Below, one piece after another: positions 12,622 through 24,700 of a DNA stretch of 64,000 bases. The notes below the pieces were generated by a model. The model did no database searches. It saw only the letters and a list, made by a program, of their open reading frames with translations, and was not told where the DNA came from. Source of the DNA: Amphibalanus amphitrite (Eukaryota; Arthropoda; Thecostraca; Balanomorpha; Balanidae); the NCBI RefSeq assembly GCF_019059575.1, contig NW_024881669.1, positions 124,001 through 188,000 on the forward strand. The letters run 5' to 3'. The translations under genes and the position numbers were made by a program. Each line of letters opens with the position of its first letter. Position 1 is the first letter of the stretch.

Positions 12622-12766
12622 CTCACTCGTCCCAGCGGATGTCAGCCGGCTCACTCGTCCCAGCGGATGTCAGCACGGCTCACTCGTCCCAGCGGATGTC
12701 AGCGCGGCTCACTCGTCCCGCGGATGTCAGCACGGCTCACTCGTCCCAGCGGATGTCAGCACGGCC
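12622..12766 (-). repeat. 28-bp array over the PIX coding end
   Basis: Five tandem copies of a roughly 28-bp unit (plus strand CTCACTCGTCCCAGCGGATG plus TCAGCACGG). The innermost copy is coding: it specifies ADIRWDE and the stop codon. Each copy repeats GACGAGTGAGC in gene orientation, which can be read as Glu-stop or as a donor GA|GTGAGC. Confidence 0.9.
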
Positions 12767-15700
12767 GGCCAGCAGGTGCGTGCGCACGATGGTCTCCAGG
12801 TGCTGTCGGCGGCGCCGCTCGTCGTCCAGCCGGTCGCGCAGCTGGCGCACCTCGTCCCGGAGCTGCTGCACGCTCTCCATCAGACGCTCCTCCTGCGGGG
12901 CGGGCACGGCCGGGCCGGCGCCGGCGGCCAGCGCCGCCAGGGCGGCCGCCGCCGACACCCCGCCGCCGGAGCCGGAGCCGCCCGGCTGCTGCTGTTGCTC
13001 CTCGGGGATGGAGTGCGGCGGGTCCAGCAGCGCTGGAGCGGGGACAGCGAAAGGTGTGTGAGGTCCTTGGTACGACAGGTCCAGCAGGGATGGGGAGGAG
13101 GGTGACGGGAGATGTTCGTCACGAACTCTGGGGTTCTCCATGCCGGACCACCGGCTGTCCTAACGGAGGTATGGACAATCACACCAAAGCTACATACTGA
13201 GTACACTGGCTAGCGTACTCAGTACGCTAACCAGCGTACATAGCGTGGGTCTAAAGGCCGCACCTGCACCTCCTATCCTGTCATCCAATTAAACGCAGCA
13301 GCACAAATCTTATCAATAAAATTTAAATAATTCTCCTTGAAAGCAGTGTGAGGTGTGCTGTCAGTGTCCGGATACCAACATTCCCTAGAAGCCTACGATA
13401 TGGAGGGATCGCGGGGGTCGCTGATAGCCAGAACACTCACAAGAGTTGACGGTGTGCCGCGGCTGGGAGCTGGTGCAGTAGGCCTCGATCACACGCAGAA
13501 TCGTGGCGTCATCCTCGTATGAACGGTCATCGCCTGCTGACAAAAATAACAGACTCATATACTGAACAAATCGCCCAACTGAACAACTCGTCGGACTCTG
13601 AACCGATCACACAGACGTCTCACCGTATAAATCACATACTGCGCACCGACACTAAACAAATCACATTCAGTTCTCACTGCAGACAAATCACACCCTGTTC
13701 TCAGTGCAGACAAATCATCCCCATCCCACGCCAGAATAAATCCCGCCGGGGTCGGCGCCGTCGGTGCCAAACGGTTGGCCGACGGCCGTGTCCCAAAGTG
13801 GCGACATCAAACAAATGGGGGCCCAGAGGCCAGATGTCTCCAACAGCGTCACGTCCAGACGCGACGGTTATACCGATGCCATGGACGGCTCCCAAAAGCA
13901 GCGACGATCAGTCGGCGGCGGCAGATCCAAACCGGCGTCAGTCATGGCTCTATTCAGTACCCACAGCCGTATGGAGGCATGGTACCGATAGTAATAAAGC
14001 ACACAGGGATGCACGCACACACCACTCACGTACTGTTTCCGCGAGAGAGCGCGAAGAGCGTCGCCACCTACAATATACCTACCTCGCTTCTTGTACTTGT
14101 AGACCATGTTCCTGCTGCTCTTTCGGTTGGTATCCTCCCGTCCGAGCGCCAGGCAGGGCCGCAGCGGCGGCGAGGGTCGCAGGCAGGCCGCCGTCCAGGG
14201 TCGCAGCGGGCCGGGCGCACTCGAGACACCCACCTCGCTGACGGGCGCGTGGTGCGGCGGTGGCGGCGGAGCCACCTGGGGCGACCACCGGGCGGAGGTC
14301 AGACGCGGGCACACGAGTGCTGGTCAGCGAGAACCATGTGACGTGATGTTATAAAGCTCTGATAAACTTTGGGAAATTATCCAGAGGTGTCGACTGCTGA
14401 CGGCAGACGTTTGTCAAGCAGTGCATTAATCCACTTGAAATGTGGTATAAGAAATGATACCGTAGCAGCGCACTGGTAACTGTTTTGTCCTAAAACTATG
14501 TAGTAAAGTAAACCAATTATGCACAATATGTCAACCCCAAAACAAAAGCAGACAAACGGTTACTGTTAACCACAAAGTAAGGGCTAAGCGCTGTTCAGTA
14601 CAATGATGGCTACTGACAACGAGCTGATGTTAGCCACGCCAGGTAATAAGAGTGCAGTGAGAAGGGAAACAGCAGCAAGTCGGCACAAAACAGATCTACA
14701 CACTAAACCAAAGCCACTACACACGCTAATTCAATATAAAACATCGATACGGAGGGCCTGCTCAAACAAGCGAAACTACACCAAATATGAGACATCAAAA
14801 GACGACAGGTCAGCCGCTAGAGGGTATCGCACACAGCGGTGAGCCGGCGGTAGCTAATGGCCGGGCCAGCGCGCGTTCTGAGGCGCTGTGGAGGCGGCGG
14901 CGGCGGCCGGGCGCGGCGGCACTGCCTCAGTCTGCCGTACGGAGCGTGCGGGGCGGGCAGGCGGGCGGGCGAGCAGCACACCACACGGCGCAGGCAGGCA
15001 GGTTACGGCCGGCGGACGCTTGCCTCTGTCAGTGGTGGCGCGGTCGGGCGCGGCGCCGCAGGTTGGCCGGCTTGGGCGGCGGGCTGGGTCGGCGCGGCTC
15101 CGAGTCCGAGCTGGAGGCCGCCGTGACGGCCGGCCGCGGCCGGGGCGGCGGCGGCGGGCCGGCCGGCGCCTCCTCCGAGCCGCTGGAGGCCGAGCGCCAC
15201 TGCTCCAGCGGCGGCGGCCGGGAGTCGGTGCCCGTGCTGGAGCGGCTGGCGGCAGAGAGCGGCGGCGCCCGGCGCGGCCCGTCGGACGGACCGGCCGGCG
15301 GCCGGCCGCTGAACGGAGACCCCACGATCGGCACGGCGCAGTCGTCGGTGCTGGAGGCCGGCTCCGACGGCGAGGACGTCTCGGCGGCGTCCTCCGTGTC
15401 CGGGCCCGGCGCCGCCACCTGGTACCGCCAGCCGCAGTAGCCGCCGGCGCTGGTGCGCACCTCGTCACCGCTCGAGCTGCCGCCGCTACTGCCCAGGCTG
15501 GGCGGCCGGTGCGGCGCCGACGGACCGACCGCGGCGGGCCGGCAGGCAGTCTCCGGAGACCGAGACACGGGCGGCGGGAGGTATGCATGCGGCGGGTACG
15601 GCGTGATGGGCGCCAGGGCCAGCGCGGCGGTCCGGCCGCGGCCGCGGGTGGCCAGCCGGTGCCGCTGCGGCGGCGGACTGCGCAGCCCGGTCCGCTCCAG

Positions 15701-18700
15701 TACGTCCCGCAGCCGGCGGGTGTACATCTCCAGCCGGCGGCCGGCGGCCACCTGGGCGGCCGTCTCCTCCACCAGGGTGGCGTCGTCGCCGCTGCTGCCG
15801 CCGCTGCTCCCCGAGTCGTGCGACACCACCGAGCAGCGACCCATCAGCGTCAGCGCGCGCAGACCGCCGCCCGGCTCGTCGAAGCTCGACACGGACTCTG
15901 AGGAGTAGTCGGTGGAGCGAGTGGCCGAGAGGCGCGGCAGCTGGCTGAGCGGACACCGGCGCGGCGCCGCCGCCTCCTCGGCAGCCTCCTCTGGCTCAGC
16001 CTCCTCCCCGATGGCGGCCGGGATGTCGTCGGCCACCTCTGCGCTCAGTTTGCGCGCCAGCGGCCGGTGCGCGGCGGCGGCCTCGGGGGGTGGCCGGCGC
16101 ACCGGTCGGGCGGCCAGCGCCGGCAGCGGTGCCGCCGGTACCGGACCGGTCGGCGTGCGCTGCGCCGCCTCCGGCTCGCTTTGACTCGACTCACTATCCT
16201 CCGCGATGGTGGAGGGCACGCAGCGTTCGTGCAGCAGGTGAACGGGCTGGGCCAGCGGCGCCGCGCCCACCATCCTCTCCTCAGCAAACCGCGGCTGGCG
16301 CGCCGCCCCGGCCGCCGCCCGCCGGTACACTGCAGGGTCAATGGAGAGCGGCGACGGCGACAGCGGCGGACCCGAGCGGACCGACGAAGGCGACAGCGGC
16401 GGACCGGCGCGCACAGACGACGGTGACGGCGGAGGACCGGCGCGCACCGACGAAGGTGACGGCGGAGGACCGACGCGGACTGATGACGGCGACGGAGGCG
16501 GGCCCGCGCGGACCGACGACGGCGACGGCGGAGGACCTGAGCGGACCGATGACGGTGTCACGGGAGACGCCGGCGGGGTCCACTGAGCAGACGGCGGCCG
16601 AGCCGACTCTACAGGAGGTAGGGTCAGCGGCGGCGGGATCGGCGCCCGCGACTTTGGCAGACTCCCTGTCCGGCTCAGCGCCCGGGGTGAGCGCGGTTTG
16701 GGCGGAGTGGCGGGCCGCGGAGAGGGCGCCGGCCGAGGGGGGCTCGCCGCTCGGACCGGTTGTGCCTCGGGTACCGGGGCAGGAGTAAGGGTGGGCTCAC
16801 TCTCACTGTCGTCCATGAAGGGAATCTCCCGACTGAGTCGGGGCGAGAGATGGCGGAGTACGGCCGGCGAATCGACAGATGTTTCCTGTTCGCCGTGTTC
16901 GTCTGGACTGTTGGTACTCGCAGGCTCTTCAAGTTCCTCAGGTTCCTCTGGCTTGGTCTCCTCTTCGACGCTCTCAGGCCGATCGGTCTCCAGAGGCACC
17001 TCGATCACACTTCTGTCTTCTAACTCTCTTAGTTTCTCGGCGCTCTCCGTCGGTTCCGGTGTCTCGGATGTCGCTGACCTACAGAGCCCTTCATCTGACG
17101 GGGGATCGTTTGGCCTCTCCTCGTCAGCTGACTCAGCACAGCCCCCCGACGGCTGTGGAACTTCCCCACCATTTCCATCTGGAGGAAGCTTTCCATCCAC
17201 ATCCTGATCATCCTCCCTTTCGTCTCCTCTGTTGAAGCGGTCCTCCATTGCTCCCACACCAGTAAATTCCGTAGGAGGCAGGACTAGAGGCGACTCTGGG
17301 CTCGTCCGTTCGTCCTCCGGAGAGTCCCCGCGCTGTTCCTCGACCGGAGGAGCGCGCTGCTCGCCGTGCTTCAGGAGGAACATCAGCATCTCCTCCTCCT
17401 CGTCCTCCTCTCCCGAGCCGACATCGTCCACCGGCTCCTCCGCGGAGGCGTCCCTCTGAGGAGTCGCTCCGCGGCTCCGGTCCGTAGGCCGATCACCCAC
17501 ATCTCCTGGGTGTTCGAGAGCGGCATCGTGCGGCTGCAGCTCACCACGGCTCGGGGTTGGGCTCCGCCTACCATCTCCAGACATCTGGTCATCAGCGGCG
17601 GTTATGCCTTCTACTCCAAGGGGAGGGTCGTCTCTCGCCGGAGTTAGCTCTCTCCTTGAAGTTACGCTTCTCTGTGGGCTTACGCTTCTTTGTGGGGTCG
17701 CACTTCTCTGCGAAGTTACGCTCCTTTGTGGGGTTACGCTTCTCTGCGGGGACACGCTTCTCTGTGGGGTTGCGCTTCTTTGTGGGGTTACGCTCCTCCG
17801 TGGAGTTAAGCTTCTTTGTGGGGTTACGCTCCTCAGCGGTGTCAACTCTCTTCCAACGGTCTCGCCCCTCCTTGGCGTTGCTCTCCTGCCCCGGCCCTCT
17901 CTCGATACTCTCGTATCAGCTCCTGACCCGGAGCCTCCCTCCATTCCCGGGGTCACTGATCGGCTGCGCGTCCCCTGGGACCGCCTCCCTCCTGCCACGT
18001 CCGACTCCGACCCGCCATCCGTTCTCGGGGTGGCGTCACGACTCCAGTCTCCCTGCGGCGACACGCGCCAGGGCGGGTCGTCCTCGCGCGGCACGAAGGC
18101 AGTGGTACCCCGCCGCTGCTGTCCGGCCACCGGCGACGGCCCGCGACTGGGTGACAGCTCAGAGCCGCTACCTGCCACCGAGCCAGAGTCCAGCCGCTGC
18201 CGACTGCCCGACCGGCCCCCGCTGGGCAGTACAGGGAGGGACGCGAGCCCACCGCGCTCCGACGCTGACACTGGGGACTTCTCCTTACCGATTGTGAGCG
18301 ACTGCCGTGTGAGGGTGGGGCGTCCCCTCACTGCCGAGTGTCCCAGCGCCGCCTCCTCCTCTGACGAGCACTGCGGACAGTGCAGTCCCGGCCGGCGACC
18401 GACAGCGCTCGGTGCGGGGTGGTCCGAGTCGCCAGCCCGCTCGGCGTCACACCACGGGTCGGTGGCGACGTCCTGAGTCGGCGGTATCTCTCTGCTGGCG
18501 GCCGGTCGCGGCGATGACCCGCTACTCAGAACGACCCCAGGACTGGGTGACCTATCTGATCGCGTCGATCGCTTGGCAGCATCACTGTCTTTTAGACGCC
18601 TTTTCGGCGGCAGCTCCGGTGGCTCTTCCAGCTGCACCTGCTCTCCTTGAAACACTTCCCGTTCCTCTCTCAAGTGATCGACATCCGCGGCTTCTCTATC

Positions 18701-21700
18701 CTCACTACCACTTTCCAGTCTGTCCAGGGAAGGCGCACTGTCACCCTCCTCTCTGTCCAGGGGAGGAGCACTGTCACTCTGCCCTCTCTCCAATGGCGGC
18801 GCGGTGGACGGCGCGGCGCCTCCCTCCTCTCTCTCCACGCTGCTGCAGTGCGGACAGTCGCGACTGTAGGAGCTCCAGGGTCTCCACGGGTGCCAGGACT
18901 CGGCCGAACCGGAGCGGACGTACACCGCCTGTCGGCGCGCCTCGCGGTCCTCGGAGCTCAGCTGGTGGATCAGTGCCGAGTCCAGCGGCCGCTCGGCCGG
19001 CCACAGCTCGGCCCTGCCGGGCTCAGAGCTGTTGCGGCTCCCCGAACGGGGCTGAGTGGCCCCCGGGAGGGGGACGGTCCGCTCAGGGGTAGAGGATGAA
19101 GGGAGCCGCTCGAGCAGGTTTTCGGCACACGTGGGGTCGGGACAGGTCTCGGGGACTGGGTGGACAGGATGGGGCGATGATGGCCACTCAGAGTAGTCCC
19201 CTGCCTGGGCGGCGCAGGTGGTATCTGGGCCAACATACGGATAAGACGGCAGGTCGGACTGATCACAGCTCTCCGCGATAGTACGATCACTCTGAGAGAA
19301 GGCGCCACGCACGACCCTAGCTGAGGCCGACATCTGTCCACGGTCAGTCTTTACCACCACAGGTGCTGACGTGGCCAGTATAGTGGCCGCGTCGTAACAG
19401 AACACCCGCAGTCGTCGGCGAGCGCGGGTCGGTGGAGGACGCGGCGGCGGCGCCTGTTCACCAGGTGATACACTCCGCGACAGGCCCCTGTCGCTCACAA
19501 ACGAGCTCCTCTCTCCAGCTGAAGACGACTGATGTTCCCGATCCGAGCTGCCGGGTCTTTCCAGCGCCGCGCTGTTTTCCGACTCGCGCTCCTCACAGCT
19601 CTCCGAGCGTCGCTGGTCGCTCCCCCGTGCCCCTCCGTCGGACAGTCGCTCCTCAGAGGAGGCCGGCTCGACGGCCGCCGCCGCACACGACTCCAGCACC
19701 GTGGCCGCGTCATAGCAGAACACCGACCTCCCGCGCCGGCCGCGCGAGCCGCGGGACGCGCGCGAGGTGCGCCCGCTGCTGGGAGAGGAGCGGGAGCCGC
19801 GGCGCGGCGGCTCGCCGGCCGTCGACAGCGCCACCAGGTCCGGTGAGGAGAGGCGCACGGTGCCGGTCCGCCGGCGGCCGCCCAGCAGGCCGATCTGCAG
19901 GTGGCTGCGGCCCGGCGGCGGCGGCGGCGGGACGGCCGGCGGGACGGCGGAGCGCGCCGCCACACGGTGCAGCGCCGGCTGCCGGCCGTGCCGCAGCAGA
20001 CCCTCGGCGCTGTGACCGGCCTGGTCGTCCAGCTCCACCTCCGCCATGGTCACCCACTGGTCGTCGCCCTCGGCGTCCGGCGGCGGGTCCGAGCTGGCCT
20101 TGAACGCGCGCGTGCTGTAGTTGCTGCTGCTCTGGGACGCCAGGCTGGTCTGCGAGGCCTTGGTTGCGCGCGGCGTGCCGGCGAACCGCGGCCGGTAGCG
20201 GCGCAGCGAGAGGTACTGCTTGCAGGCGACCGCCTCGGAGCGGCGCAGCTCCCAGGGACACACGGACGTCTTCATCCACCAGTGGGCCACCATGTGGGAG
20301 CGGAAGCTGGCGCCGCTGGAGGCCGACCGGGGCCGGACGGACGGCTGCGGCTCGTCACCGCCATCGCCCTCCGCGCCGCCGCCGGTCGGGTTGTCCCCCG
20401 GCTCCCGCTGCCCGCCCAGCCGCCGGGCCGGCAGTGAGCGGGTCGAGCCGGTGCGGGACGGCGGCGGCGGCTCCTCGCCGGCGCGCCCTCCCTTGGACTG
20501 CATCCCGCCGGCCTGCACCCCCGCGGCCGCCGGCAGACTGGCCTGCGAGCCCGCCCAGAAGGAGTTCAGCAGCGCCAGCCGCGGGTAGGAGAGCCGGGAC
20601 GAGCGGCGCAGGCGCGGCGTCGATCCGCCGCGCAGAGGACAAGAGGCATTGTGGTGCGACACGTCCGCCAGTCCCGAGTCGGCCGAGTTGGCGCTCTGCA
20701 CGTCACAGGTGCACTTGGCGGCCGGCCGCGGCGGCAGGGCGGCGACGGGGGCGGCCGCGGGAGCGTCCAGCACCGCCACCGTGTGCACGTAGTGGTTGAC
20801 GAACGGGCGCAGCTGCGGCGGGCTGGAGCGGGGCCGCGCGGCGGCGGACCGGGCCACCCTGAGCGGGGTGCGGGTCTCAGCCGGACCCGCCGGCGGCTGA
20901 TGGCTGCTGCTGCTGAATGTTCCGTCCTTAGTAATAAGTTTGGGAGCATCGTCGGTTCTCGCAAGGCTCCCATTCGCGGACGAGTGGCTGCTATTGGAAT
21001 GTTTCAGACACGCACCAGCACGGTTGTGACTGGTCGGCACACTGTGACTGTCTGATGGACATTTCCCGTCCGTTTCAGCCGCCCTGGTACCACCACTGGA
21101 CGGCCGGCTATCGCCAGGGGAGTTCCTCCCGGCGACCGTCTCACTGATGGCGTCATGCTGCCTCCGGCTGGCGGCCGAGCTACTGCTCCGCCCGCTGCGA
21201 GCCGAGAACTGTTTCCTTCTGATCGCTGCTAGATCCACACATCTCGGCCCGGCGCTGGCCGCGGAACTGCCCTCTGCCGACCTCTGACTGCCGACTGACG
21301 ACTGCTTACTGCAGAATGACGACTGATGCCTGTGACTGGTAAAAAGCTGACTGCCCGAGGACGGCTGACTGGTGATTGACGACTGGTGCCTGTGATTGGC
21401 AGACCTCTGAGCGCCTGCCGACGACGCGCGACTGGCAGCGCCTGAGCGCTGTCCCGCGGACGACAGGACCGAGCCGACGCCGGAGCAGCCCGTCCAGCGG
21501 TTCCCGGGCAGGTCGTGCTCTCGTGCTGCCTCCGGGACCTCACACTCTGCGCTGGCCGGGGCGGGGCGGGTCAGAAGCGGGGGCCGGGGCCGTGGCCCGC
21601 CGGCCGCCAGGGACGGAGTAGAGTCCGAGCTGCCTGGGTAGTACTGCCGCAGCTCGGGCTCCTGCGACTCCTGCGAGTCTCCACACGGAATACCCAGCCA

Positions 21701-24700
21701 GATCTCGTCCGGCAGCGGTATGGGCGGTGCGGGCACACAGATGGTGGAGGCGCCGGCCGTGCCGGCCACGCACGGCAGGCTTTGGGAGTCGCCCCAGACG
21801 GCGGCGTGCAGCGGCCCGGCGCGGCCCGGCAGCTCGCACAGGGACCGGGTGCGCTCGGGCGCGTCCCAGCTGAGCCGCGGCCCCCAGTGGAGGCGGCGCA
21901 GGCGGCCCGGCGCCGGCCGATCGCCCACCGCAGACAGCTGGTCCAGGGACAGCCAGCCGGCGCCGGCGCCGCCCGGCTCGCTCAGGCCGCTCTCGTCTGT
22001 AGCCGCCGTCGTCTGGCTGCCGTCGAAGTAGCGAATCCAGCCGTACGGGTTACTGTCAGAGCGCAGTGCCGGCTCAGAGACTCGATACGTGTCCGTCCGA
22101 GACGGCGGCGGCGACGCCTCGCTGCGGTCCCGCTCGAACGACTTCTCGCCCTCGAGCACCCAGCGTTTCAGCGAGCGCAGCTGCTCGCTGCCAACGCCGG
22201 GCGAGAGCGTACCGCTGGAGGAGGCCGACGAGACGGAGCCGCCGCGCCGGCCGCGCCGCTTGCGGTACACCTTGCGGCGCACGTGAACGGCCGAGAGTCG
22301 CCGGCAGGTGACCGAGCTGCGCCGCCGGCCGGCCGACTCGGAGCCACTGCTGCGCGCGCCGTACAGCAGCCGCTTCAGCCGGCCGGCGTTGAGCACGCCG
22401 CGCCGCAGCAGCTCGCCGATATGCTCCGTCAGCCGCACGTACGGCACACTCACGTACTCGAGCACGGGCTGGTGCAGCGCCAGCGGGCCGGCCGCCACGA
22501 ACGCGCGCACGCCGCTCTCGTAGCGGCCCGAGCCGGGCGTGTGTCGCAGGAAACTCACGCTCGTGTGGGGGATGGGCTGCGGCTGGCTGGGCAGGAAGGC
22601 CGACTGGCGCGCCGCCTGGATCTGTCCGAGCAGCTGCGACACCCAGGCCTGCTGTTCGTCGCGGCTCTGGCACTCGGCCACAATCCGCTCGATCATCGGA
22701 CCTGCGGGCAGCGGGCACACGTCTGCCACACCGCGCACGGCGGCCCACACACATACAAACAGTACACACACAAACACATCGGACCTGAGGGCAGCGGGCA
22801 CACCTCTGCCACATCGCGCACGGTGGTCCACACACACACATACAAACACATCGGACCTGAGGGCAGCGGGCACACGTCTACCACACCGCACACACACAAA
22901 CACACACATCGGACTTGCGGGCAGCAGCACACGTCTGCCACACCGCGCACGGGCGGCCCACACACACTGACACATACCAATACCGGACACGCACATTGAC
23001 ATACCGCACCTGGGGGCAGAGGGCACACGTCTGCCACACCGTGCACCGGCCGCCCACACAACCTGCACACATACGCTTACACACTGCACCTGAGACGAAC
23101 CACTGGGGAAACTCTGACGGACTTACAACACAAATTGTGCACAATTCAGACACATGAAGGTATCTGTATTGTGCAGGGGAGATCTCTATAGGATATGAGA
23201 GCAGAATAATGCAAGACAAGAGGCCGATAGACTGAGACGTCGACAGTACGCTGTTATGGCAAACAGACAAGCCGACTTAGTACCACCAGCCTGTGATTGA
23301 CAGTGATTAGGGGTACTAACTCGGGCCGATCAGTGGCAACGAACACAATCCGAAACATTACCACTTACTAACGTATAACACACGATGCACAGTAGAAGTA
23401 GCATCAACCCACAACATAACCTAAAAAAAAAAAACTACGTAAAACGTCAAAGGCGCACAGCCTATCGATGCATGATACGAGTAACAAGGGTACGCCTGAC
23501 CACACGGCGCGGGGAGGAAGACGCAGCAGCCGAGAAGCAGTCACCCCGGTGTCCTTGGAACCTCACCACACAGGCAAGGTCAGGCGGCAATGAGATGTCT
23601 ATTCCGCCCAGCATCATAAAGCTGATTTGATTTGTCTGAGCTTATTTCATTTTCACGCCAGTCAATCATCACTAGGATCGGTCCCTGACCCTGTGTAATA
23701 AACCACCTGACTGAGCCCTAGTCCTACTCAAAATTTTTGATCGCAGTACAGGCGTCTTATTTCATAATGACCGCATACATCTTACATTTTTTAGATCATT
23801 TTCCAAAATGTCCGCCAAAATGTAGCCTAGTCCACTGGCTAGGCTAAGAAACCAACTACGTAACTTTAAAATAGATTCATGAATTTATTTTCACCCAAGT
23901 CTACCTGCGATCTCGAAGGCGTTCTTGTGATCAGACGAGTCCTCCAGTTTGGTGACGCTGATCCCCGAGAGCGGCAGCTTTCCCTGCGGAGGAGCCCACC
24001 AACCCCGTCAGATTGTGACGCCACCCAGCCCACCAGCCCGGTCAGACAGTGATGTCAGACGTCACTCAGCCCGTTCACCAGCCAAACGTCCACGCAGCCC
24101 GGTCACGGGTCAGCACTCGTCACCCAGACCAGGGCGCCGCGCCGGTCGGGAGCCCACCAGCCCGGTCAGATAGTGACATCACCCAGTCCAGCCCAGCCCA
24201 GGGCGCCGCGCCGGTCGAAAGGCCAGCAGCCCGCTGTCCCCGGGTTCATTCCCGGCTCACCCGTCAGCCACACAGATCAATAGAGCCCGGTGCGTCCGTT
24301 TGATTACACGGGTTCCAGTATTATGGTCGCTGCGGACGGGTGGGGACGGACTACACCGGGAACTGGGGAGCTGGCTGGGAGGGGAAACACAGCCGGCCGA
24401 CTGGATACTGGACAGAGCAGCCCCCGGCGACCGGCCGAAGGTGTCACCCACCAGCCACAGGGACGGAGGTGCGGGGCGCCTTCTGAGAAACACTGCCGGG
24501 GCGGGACTGTGTGACCGTAATGATGTAATACGACCGGAGCCGGCGGCGCGGCCCGGCTGTTAGGGGGACACCGAGACCACTGCCCGCTGTGTGGGGTACG
24601 TGGGGTACAGTGGGCAGCAGACTCACAGCAGACCGTCTGCTGTGTGGGGTACAGTGGGCAGCAGAGACTGTTACAGCAGAGACTGACTGCTGTGCGGGAT

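Noticed and set aside
14888-15901. Plus-strand open frames of up to 337 codons opposite the giant PIX exon, and similar ones through 16000-22900
   Set aside because: They are antisense shadows in GC-rich DNA; the minus-strand frame joins PIX exons in phase and carries the family sequence.
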